Source: Comamonadaceae bacterium (lineage in GTDB: Bacteria; Pseudomonadota; Gammaproteobacteria; Burkholderiales; Burkholderiaceae_C). Taken from it: a stretch of DNA of 5,969 nt. Each line of letters begins with the position of its first letter. Position 1 is the first letter of the stretch. The position numbers were made by a program, and so were the translations under genes. Where the stretch lies: assembly GCA_947457975.1 (NCBI GenBank), contig CANGYC010000152.1, forward strand, positions 1 to 5,969. Direction: 5' to 3'. Below the pieces are notes generated by a model. It was not told the DNA's origin, searched no databases, and was given only the letters and a program-made list of their open reading frames with translations. Positions 1-5,969 of this stretch are shown in pieces.

Positions 1-2568
1 GCCGCCCCGGTGGAAGGCGGCGTGGACCCGTGCGAAGTGAGCTTGACGCACCACATGGCGGTGCAGCGCATTCACGAATCACCGCGCGTGACCCAGCCCT
101 ACACCGAAGACCAGTGGCAGCAGGTCCTGGCACTGGGCGAGCAGGTGGACCGCGATCTGGACACGCACGATGTGCGCCTGACCATGGGCGGAGAGCCCAC
201 CTTCGTGGCCACTGAGAACCGGGATGCGCCGGAGTGGAACATCGACGCCTTGGGCCCGGCCAAGCGCCGCTATGCCACCGAGCTGGTGCACAAACTGCGA
301 CAACGCTACGGCCAGGGGGGCTTTCTGCATTTTGGCCAGGGCAAGTGGTACCCGGGCGAACAACTGCCGCGCTGGGCCTTGTCGATCTTCTGGCGCACCG
401 ACGGCCAGCCCACGTGGGAAGACACCCGCTTGTTTGCCGACGAAAGCCAGGCCGGCGACTGCCGTTACACGGCCCAGGATGCGCAGGCCTTCACCCATGA
501 GCTGGCACGCCAGCTGGGCCTGGTGAGCGACTGGATCACCCCCGGCTACGAGGACACCTGGTACTACCTGTGGCGCGAGCGCCGCCTGCCGGTGAACGTG
601 GACCCCTTCGATGCCCGGCTGGACGACGCCATGGAGCGCGAACGCCTTCGCCGGGTGTTCTCGCAAGGGCTCGAGGCCGTGATCGGCTACGTGCTGCCCC
701 TGCAAGCCACCGACCCTGAGCAGCTCAGCGGCCCCCGCTGGCGCACCGGCCCCTGGTTCTTCCGCGACGAGCGCATGTACCTGCTGCCCGGCGACTCGCC
801 CATGGGCTTTCGGCTGCCACTCGATTCGCTGCCCTGGGCCAGCCGCACTGAACGCCCCCAGCTCATCGACATCGACCCCTTCTCACCACGTGATGCCTTG
901 CCGGCCGCAGCTCAGATCCGGGCCCAGCACAGCCCGGGCGGCGACACTCCGGCCACGCAGAAGCCCGGACTGCACCAATCGGCGGGCGGACTCACGCGCA
1001 CGGCCCTGTGCGTGGAGGTGCGCGATCCGCAGCGCGCACACGGCCCCACCAGCAAGACCCAGACCGAGGCACGGCAACAAAAGAGCGAGGTGGGCGCGCT
1101 GTATGTGTTCATGCCACCCATGGCCCGTCTGGAAGACTACCTCGCCCTGTTGAGCGCCGTCGAGGCCAGTGCGCGCACCCTGGGCATGAAGCTGGTACTC
1201 GAAGGCTACCCGCCACCACGCGATCCGCGCCTGAAGATGCTGCAGGTCACGCCCGACCCCGGCGTGATCGAGGTCAACATCCACCCGGCCCACACCTGGC
1301 ACGAGCTGGTGGAGCACACCGAGTTCCTCTACCAGGCGGCGCATGAGACACGGCTGAGCGCCGAGAAATTCATGACCGACGGCCGCCACACCGGCACCGG
1401 CGGCGGCAACCATTTCGTGCTGGGCGGCGCCACGCCGGCCGACAGCCCCTTCCTGCGCAAGCCAGAACTGCTGGCCAGCCTCATTGCCTACTGGCACAAC
1501 CACCCCAGCCTGAGTTATTTGTTCTCGGGTCTGTTCATCGGGCCGACCAGCCAGGCGCCACGCATCGACGAGGCCCGCAACGACCAGCTTTATGAACTGG
1601 AGATTGCGCTGCGCGAGATCGAGCGCAACCGCGCCACGCACGGGCAGGACATGCCGCCCTGGCTGGTGGACCGCAGCTTGAGGAACATCCTGGTGGACGT
1701 GACCGGCAACACGCACCGCAGCGAGTTCTGCATCGACAAGCTCTACTCCCCCGACTCGTCCACCGGCCGCCTGGGCCTGCTGGAATTGCGGGCCTTCGAG
1801 ATGCCGCCGCATGCCCGCATGAGCATCGCGCAGCAGCTTCTGCTGCGCGCCCTGGTCTCGCGCTTCTGGCAGGAGCCAGGCCATCCGCGCCTGACCCGCT
1901 GGGGCACGGCGCTGCACGACCGCTTCCTGCTGCCCACCTTTGTGCGCATGGACTTTGAGGACGTGCTCCGCGACCTGCGCGAGTTTGGCTACGCCTTCGA
2001 GATGGCCTGGTTCGAGCCGCACTTTGAATTCCGCTTCCCGCTCATCGGCCAGCTGCACCAGCGCGGCATGACTCTGAGCCTGCGCACTGCGCTCGAGCCC
2101 TGGCATGTGATGGGCGAAGAAGGCTCGTCCGGCGGCACCGTGCGCTACGTGGACTCCTCGCTCGAGCGCATCGAGCTGCGAATCACCGGCCTCAACCGGG
2201 AGCGCTATGCCCTCACCGTGAACGGCCAGGTGCTGCCCCTGCAGAACACCGGCACCGTGGGCGACTACGTGGCCGGCGTGCGCTACAAGGCCTGGAACCC
2301 GCCCTCGGCCCTGCATCCCTCCATTGGCGTGCATGCCCCGCTGACCTTTGACCTCGTGGACCGCTGGGCCGAGCGCTCCCTGGGAGGCTGCCAGTACCAC
2401 GTGGCCCACCCGGGCGGGCGCAACTACGAGACCTTGCCGGTCAACAGCTACGAGGCCGAAAGCCGGCGGCTGATGCGTTTCATGGCCCTGGGCCACACCC
2501 CCGGACGCCTACAGCTGCCCGCTGAGCAGCCGAGCCAGGAATTCCCCTGCACACTGGACCTGCGCTGA
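1..2568 (+). CDS. DUF2126 putative amidoligase (COG4196), C-terminal 855 residues; 5' end outside window
   Basis: The reading frame is open from the first base to a TGA at 2566-2568. Family members are about 1,100 residues with an N-terminal transglutaminase-like domain, so roughly 250-290 residues probably lie upstream; the GTG at 10 is unlikely to be the start. What is visible is the DUF2126 region, assigned by comparative work to the glutamine synthetase/glutamate-cysteine ligase-like amidoligase fold, which predicts ATP-dependent amide bond formation on an unknown substrate. Conserved-looking motifs, numbered from base 1, are LTMGGEPTF (60-68, Glu65), GKWYPGE (114-120), EVNIHP (424-429), GTGGGNHF (465-472) and ELRAFEMP (595-602). 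The acidic, His and Arg residues in these are candidate metal, nucleotide or substrate ligands (inference). Residues about 300-365 contain a polar linker and an apparent insert. I see no signal peptide or membrane segment in the visible part, so it is probably cytoplasmic. The next gene follows after 25 nt. Family assignment is strong; biochemical role is predicted only. Confidence 0.93.
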   Translation, partial: AAPVEGGVDPCEVSLTHHMAVQRIHESPRVTQPYTEDQWQQVLALGEQVDRDLDTHDVRLTMGGEPTFVATENRDAPEWNIDALGPAKRRYATELVHKLRQRYGQGGFLHFGQGKWYPGEQLPRWALSIFWRTDGQPTWEDTRLFADESQAGDCRYTAQDAQAFTHELARQLGLVSDWITPGYEDTWYYLWRERRLPVNVDPFDARLDDAMERERLRRVFSQGLEAVIGYVLPLQATDPEQLSGPRWRTGPWFFRDERMYLLPGDSPMGFRLPLDSLPWASRTERPQLIDIDPFSPRDALPAAAQIRAQHSPGGDTPATQKPGLHQSAGGLTRTALCVEVRDPQRAHGPTSKTQTEARQQKSEVGALYVFMPPMARLEDYLALLSAVEASARTLGMKLVLEGYPPPRDPRLKMLQVTPDPGVIEVNIHPAHTWHELVEHTEFLYQAAHETRLSAEKFMTDGRHTGTGGGNHFVLGGATPADSPFLRKPELLASLIAYWHNHPSLSYLFSGLFIGPTSQAPRIDEARNDQLYELEIALREIERNRATHGQDMPPWLVDRSLRNILVDVTGNTHRSEFCIDKLYSPDSSTGRLGLLELRAFEMPPHARMSIAQQLLLRALVSRFWQEPGHPRLTRWGTALHDRFLLPTFVRMDFEDVLRDLREFGYAFEMAWFEPHFEFRFPLIGQLHQRGMTLSLRTALEPWHVMGEEGSSGGTVRYVDSSLERIELRITGLNRERYALTVNGQVLPLQNTGTVGDYVAGVRYKAWNPPSALHPSIGVHAPLTFDLVDRWAERSLGGCQYHVAHPGGRNYETLPVNSYEAESRRLMRFMALGHTPGRLQLPAEQPSQEFPCTLDLR

Positions 2569-2593
2569 GCAAACGCACAGGCATACTTGTCCC
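2569..2593 (+). promoter_or_regulatory. Short intergenic junction with weak ribosome binding signal before a GTG start
   Basis: These 25 nt separate the DUF2126 stop from the GTG start of the ATP-grasp/alpha-E gene. The only Shine-Dalgarno-like element is an AGG at 2579-2581, 12 nt before the start, which is weak and rather distant. No stop-free in-frame ATG, GTG or TTG lies further upstream: the frame is open back to a TGA at 2471-2473 without one. GTG 2594 is therefore the most upstream ordinary start. The spacer is too short to hold a separate promoter or a convincing terminator, so co-transcription and some reinitiation by ribosomes leaving the upstream gene are the likeliest arrangement (inference). 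Confidence 0.35.
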
Positions 2594-5251
2594 GTGGACC
2601 CGACCAAGCCCTCACTGTTCGACACTGCGGCTCCGGCCTCGCCGAGCGATCTGGCCCTCTCGCTGGCACCGGCAGCGGCGGCAGGGCATTTCGATGAGCT
2701 GCGGGGCGCGAGCCGCACTGAGCAGACGCCCGCGAACCCTCAGCTCGGGTCAGCGCGGCCATTGAGCGAGCAACAACCTGGCCTGGCACCGCACTGGCAG
2801 GCGTTCTTCGCGGAGCTGGGCCCGCAGGGCTTCGGTGAGTTGAACCACCGCTTTGCCAACCTGCAGCGCCAGATCCGGAACAACGGCGTGAGCTACAACG
2901 TCTACGCCGACGACGATGGCCCCCAGCGCCCCTGGGCCCTGGACCTCTTTCCCATGGTGCTCAGCCCCGGCGACTGGGCGGAGATTGAGTCGGGCGTGCG
3001 CCAGCGCGCGCAACTGCTTGAAGCCATCATGGCCGATGTCTACGGTCCGCAGCAGCTGACCCGCCAGGCCCTGCTGCCCGAAGCCCTGGTGCGCGGCCAC
3101 CCCGGCTACCTGCGGCCCATGCACGGCATCACACCCGCCGGGGGCACGCACCTGCACATCGCGGCCTTCGATCTCGCCCGCGGCCCCGACGGCCGCTGGT
3201 GGGTGGTGTCACAACGCACCCAGGCGCCCTCGGGCCTGGGCTACCTGCTGGAGAACCGCTTCAGCATTTCTCAGCAGTTCCCCGAGGCCTTCCGGGCCAT
3301 GAAGGTGCGTCGCCTGGCGGCCTCTTACAAGGCCCTGGTGGACGCCATGAAGTCGGCCTGCCCCAAGCTGGACGGCGACCATGCAGGCAGTGAAAAGCGC
3401 ATCGTGCTGCTCACCCCGGGGCCCTACAACGAAACCTACTTCGAGCATGCCTACCTGGCGCGCTACCTGGGGCTGACCCTGGTGGAGGGCAGCGACCTGC
3501 TGGTGCGCGACGAGCGTCTGTTCCTGCGCACCATCAAGGGCCTGGAGCCGGTGCATGGCGTGCTCAAGCGCCTGGACGACGAATACCTGGACCCGCTGGA
3601 ACTGCGCGCCGACTCCACGCTGGGTGTGGCCGGGCTGCTGCAGGCGGTGCGCTCCGGGCAGGTGCTCATGGCCAATGCCCCAGGCTCGGCCTTTCTTGAA
3701 TCACCCGCCTTGCTGGGCTTTCTGCCAGCCCTGAGCGAACACCTGCTGGGCCAGACACTGTCACTGCCTTCTCTGGCCACCTGGTGGTGCGGCGAGCAGG
3801 CCGCCCTGCCCTCGGTGCTGGCGCAGCTGCAGGCCAGCGTGATCAAGCCGACCTACCCCAGCACGCATGGCGAATCGGCGATCGGCCGCAGCATGAGCCG
3901 CCAGCGCCTGGACGAATGGACGGGCCGCATCCTGCGCCGTGGCGAAGACCACACCGTGCAGGCCTACATGCCCCTGTCGCAAACACCCACCTGGCAAGAC
4001 AACCGGATTGCAGCGCGCTCGGCCTTGCTGAGGGTGTTTGCCCTGGCCGACGGCCATGGCGGCTGGCAGGTGCTGCCCGGGGGCCTGGCCCGGCTGGCCG
4101 GGCGCAACGAGAACATCGCCTCCATGCAGCAAGGCGGCAGCAGCGCAGACGTTTGGGTACTCGGGCAGTCGCTCAAGGACGTGCGGGCCGACACCGTGGC
4201 ACGGCCGGCCCAGCCACCCGTGGGCCTCAAGCCCGCCGTGAGCAGCCGATCGGCCGAGAACCTGTTCTGGCTGGGCCGCTACACCGAACGCGCCGACAAC
4301 ACCATACGCCTGGCCCAGATCACCCTGCAGGCCCTCACGGGTGAGGACCAGGCCTCGCAGCCACTGCTGGCCTGGGTCAGCCGCCTGGCCGTGGACAACG
4401 CCCTGGTGCTGCCCGACGTGCCGCCAGCCACCCAAGCGCGCCGCGTGTTCGAGCGCGCCCTGATCGCCAACCTGGGCGACACCGCACAGGCACCCAGCGT
4501 GGGTTTCAACCTGCGGGCCCTCAAAAACGCTGCCTCGGCCGTGCGCGAGCGCCTGTCGCAGGCCCAGTGGCACACAGTGGTGGCGGCCGAGGCCGACTTC
4601 TTTGCGCGCTGCGCCCAGTTCAGCGGCCCGCCCCAGGCCGGGTACACGGGTTGGGAGTACTCGGCCAGCGAAGCGCTGCGCACCCTGGACTCGGCCAGCC
4701 AGTTCCTGGCCGCCCTCACGGGCGCGCAGACTGACCGCATGGTGCGCGACGACGGCTGGCGCCTGCTGAGCATCGGCCGCCACATTGAGCGCCTGAGCAT
4801 GCTGGCCTCGGCCCTGGCGGCCAGCCTGTCCACCGGAGCGCTGCGCGAAGATGCCGGCTTTCGGGCGCTGCTGGCGCTGTTCGACAGCACCATCACCTTC
4901 CAGGCCCAATACCAGCAGCGTCGGGACCTGGCGGCGCTGCTGGACCTCCTGGTCATGGACCCGGATAACCCGCGTTCACTGGCCTGGGTGGTGCAGACTC
5001 TGCGTTCGCGCCTGGCCCGCCTGGCCGGCACGGTGACCCCTCAAGACAGCGAACTGGCCCAGGCTCTGCCCGATCCCCGCACCTGGCGGCTCGGTGCGCT
5101 GTGCCGTGCCGCAGCGGCAGGACCGGCAGACGAAGCCGCGCTGGAGAGCGAACTCGTGCAGGCCCGCGATGCCGGCCTGGCCTTGTCCGATCTCATTGGC
5201 CGGCGGCTGTTCAGCCACGCAGCGGCCGACAGCATCAGTCTGGGGGCCTGA
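2594..5251 (+). CDS. Circularly permuted type 2 ATP-grasp / alpha-E domain fusion protein (COG2308-COG2307)
   Basis: This is a complete 885-residue protein from GTG 2594 to TGA 5249-5251. Residues 1-75 are Ala/Pro-rich and poorly ordered in appearance, with a family-like HFDELRG segment near 32-38 that supports this early start. The ATP-grasp part (about 85-530) shows NNGVSYNVY (96-104), SQRTQAPSGLGYLLENR (206-222), TPGPYNETYFEH (274-285), RLDDEYLDPLE (326-336), VIKP (416-419, Lys418 a candidate nucleotide contact), Arg475/Arg480 and PGGLAR (495-500). The alpha-E part (about 548-870) opens with SSRSAENLFWLGRYTER (550-566) and continues with RDDGWRLLSIGRHIER (718-733) and LLVMDPDNPRSL (785-796). 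The family is predicted to form amide or peptide bonds using ATP; alpha-E is a helical domain of unknown activity that is almost always linked to it. In other genomes the two halves can be separate genes. From memory, the mycobacterial fusion Rv2567 is of nearly the same length and follows a DUF2126 gene. No signal peptide or membrane helix is evident. Confidence 0.95.
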   Translation: MDPTKPSLFDTAAPASPSDLALSLAPAAAAGHFDELRGASRTEQTPANPQLGSARPLSEQQPGLAPHWQAFFAELGPQGFGELNHRFANLQRQIRNNGVSYNVYADDDGPQRPWALDLFPMVLSPGDWAEIESGVRQRAQLLEAIMADVYGPQQLTRQALLPEALVRGHPGYLRPMHGITPAGGTHLHIAAFDLARGPDGRWWVVSQRTQAPSGLGYLLENRFSISQQFPEAFRAMKVRRLAASYKALVDAMKSACPKLDGDHAGSEKRIVLLTPGPYNETYFEHAYLARYLGLTLVEGSDLLVRDERLFLRTIKGLEPVHGVLKRLDDEYLDPLELRADSTLGVAGLLQAVRSGQVLMANAPGSAFLESPALLGFLPALSEHLLGQTLSLPSLATWWCGEQAALPSVLAQLQASVIKPTYPSTHGESAIGRSMSRQRLDEWTGRILRRGEDHTVQAYMPLSQTPTWQDNRIAARSALLRVFALADGHGGWQVLPGGLARLAGRNENIASMQQGGSSADVWVLGQSLKDVRADTVARPAQPPVGLKPAVSSRSAENLFWLGRYTERADNTIRLAQITLQALTGEDQASQPLLAWVSRLAVDNALVLPDVPPATQARRVFERALIANLGDTAQAPSVGFNLRALKNAASAVRERLSQAQWHTVVAAEADFFARCAQFSGPPQAGYTGWEYSASEALRTLDSASQFLAALTGAQTDRMVRDDGWRLLSIGRHIERLSMLASALAASLSTGALREDAGFRALLALFDSTITFQAQYQQRRDLAALLDLLVMDPDNPRSLAWVVQTLRSRLARLAGTVTPQDSELAQALPDPRTWRLGALCRAAAAGPADEAALESELVQARDAGLALSDLIGRRLFSHAAADSISLGA
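5242..5246 (+). promoter_or_regulatory. Likely ribosome binding site of the transglutaminase-like gene
   Basis: A run of five G lies 10 nt before the ATG at 5257, inside the last codons of the preceding gene. It is the only purine-rich stretch in position to act as a Shine-Dalgarno element. With the stop codon of the upstream gene only 5 nt from this ATG, termination and initiation are probably translationally coupled. The match to the canonical AGGAGG is only partial. Confidence 0.4.
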
Positions 5252-5256
5252 TCGGC

Positions 5257-5969
5257 ATGCGGCTGCAGGTGCTTCACGAAACCCGCTACGACTACAGCCC
5301 CGCGGTCGAGAACGCGCAGCACGTGGCCTACCTCAAACCCCTGGATCTGCCGCAGCAGCGCCTGCTCCGGCACACCCTGCGCATCAGCCCCACGCCAGCC
5401 CGTGTGCATGCCTCGAGCGACGTCTACAGCAACACACGCCAGCACTTTTCTTTCCAGGCGCCGCATGCGCAGCTGGTGGTTGAGGCCGATAGCCTGGTTC
5501 AGACCTCGCCACCGCCCGATCTGCGTGCCCTGGCCACGCCGGCCTGGGAAAAGGTGCGCGAGCAGTTCCGCTACAAGGCGGCGGCGCGCTGGGAGCCCGC
5601 CCTTGAATTCGTCTTCGCCTCGCCCTGCATTCCGCGCGAGGAGGTGTTCGCCGATTTCGCCCGGCCCAGCTTCGCGCCTGGCCGCCCAGTGGCGCAAGCG
5701 GCCTGGGATCTGATGCAACGCATCCACCGACACATGCGCTACGAAAGCCTGAGCACCCAGGTGAACACACCCGCGCTGGAGGCGCTGGCGCAGGGCAAGG
5801 GGGTGTGCCAGGACTTCGCCCACATCCTGGTGGCCTGCTGCCGGGCCATGGGCCTGCCGGCGCGCTACGTCAGCGGCTATTTGCTCACCCAGCCGGCGCC
5901 CGGTGTTGCCCGATTACGCGGCAGCGATGCGTCGCACGCCTGGGCCGCCATCTATGTGCCAGACCTGCC
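5257..5969 (+). CDS. Transglutaminase-like cysteine protein (COG1305), N-terminal 237 residues; 3' end outside window
   Basis: The frame opens at ATG 5257 and is uninterrupted to the window end (237 codons plus two bases). The N-terminus, MRLQVLHETRYDY, matches the usual start of the bacterial transglutaminase N-terminal domain, which occupies about residues 1-80 and includes DVYSNTR (55-61) and a PHAQLVVEA strand. The transglutaminase core follows: GVCQDFAH places the catalytic Cys at 184, ARYVSGYL lies at 202-209, and SDASHAW places the catalytic His at 227. The third catalytic residue, an Asp usually found in a W-x-D-x-DPTN-like segment, should lie just past the window edge. Family members are around 270-315 residues, so most of the protein is present. 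The papain-like fold could act as a transglutaminase, a peptidase or an amidase; which one is not known for this cluster. It is probably the stand-alone partner of the upstream ATP-grasp/alpha-E protein, and I see no secretion signal. Confidence 0.93.
   Translation, partial: MRLQVLHETRYDYSPAVENAQHVAYLKPLDLPQQRLLRHTLRISPTPARVHASSDVYSNTRQHFSFQAPHAQLVVEADSLVQTSPPPDLRALATPAWEKVREQFRYKAAARWEPALEFVFASPCIPREEVFADFARPSFAPGRPVAQAAWDLMQRIHRHMRYESLSTQVNTPALEALAQGKGVCQDFAHILVACCRAMGLPARYVSGYLLTQPAPGVARLRGSDASHAWAAIYVPDL

Noticed and set aside
10..12. GTG as the start codon of the first gene.
   Set aside because: The frame is open to the window edge, the residues before it fit the family, and full-length homologues extend far upstream.
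79..705. A 208-codon open frame on the - strand opposite the beginning of the first gene.
   Set aside because: It is an antisense shadow, and the + strand carries the MGGEPTF and GKWYPGE motifs across the same bases.
883..2496. A 537-codon open frame on the - strand, opposite the DUF2126 gene.
   Set aside because: The translation is rich in Ala, Gly, His, Gln and Val with no recognisable domain. It is the expected antisense shadow of a GC-rich gene, and the + strand here has clear conserved motifs.
2569..2593. A possible promoter or terminator between the first and second genes.
   Set aside because: At 25 nt the gap is too short for a full promoter, and there is no stem followed by a T run, so read-through transcription is more likely.
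3761..4909. A 382-codon open frame on the - strand within the ATP-grasp/alpha-E gene.
   Set aside because: It has low-complexity, compositionally biased translation with no domain, and it lies entirely opposite a well-supported gene.
5402..5713. A + strand open frame of 103 codons in another frame inside the third gene.
   Set aside because: Its translation is Arg/Pro/Ser-rich nonsense, while the frame from ATG 5257 gives a continuous transglutaminase-like protein. There is no sign of a frameshift.
5041..5823. A 260-codon open frame on the - strand across the junction of the second and third genes.
   Set aside because: It is opposite conserved motifs of both the alpha-E and transglutaminase-like proteins, has no recognisable product and is explained by high GC.

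Overview
This window is almost entirely coding. All of it reads on the + strand as three consecutive, tightly packed genes of one apparent operon, cut by both window edges. By eye it is roughly two-thirds GC with strongly GC-rich third codon positions, and codon use looks uniform throughout. Together with the protein sequences, this suggests a betaproteobacterium of the Burkholderiales, most likely Comamonadaceae-like (Acidovorax, Hydrogenophaga or a relative). That placement is an inference from remembered homologues, not from a search.

Layout: (1) 1-2568 is the 3' part of a large gene whose visible 855 residues are a DUF2126 putative amidoligase domain. Its start, and the transglutaminase-like domain normally found at the N-terminus of this family, lie upstream of the window. 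(2) 2594-5251 encodes a complete 885-residue fusion of a circularly permuted type 2 ATP-grasp domain with an alpha-E domain. It begins at a GTG 25 nt after the previous stop. (3) 5257-5969 is the 5' part of a stand-alone bacterial transglutaminase-like cysteine protein. It starts 5 nt after the previous stop and is cut after its catalytic Cys and His but before the expected Asp.

These genes form a widespread but functionally unresolved cluster (COG4196, COG2308, COG2307 and COG1305). Comparative genomics has proposed that it makes and processes a peptide or amide-linked product: two unrelated ATP-dependent amide-forming enzymes, two papain-fold transglutaminase/peptidase-like domains, and the all-helical alpha-E partner. 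Related clusters often also carry the proteasome-like protease Anbu, which would be expected downstream if present here. No substrate is established, and none can be read from this sequence.

I see no RNA genes, mobile elements, CRISPR arrays, notable repeats, internal promoters or terminators. The only non-coding DNA is the 25-nt and 5-nt gaps between genes.
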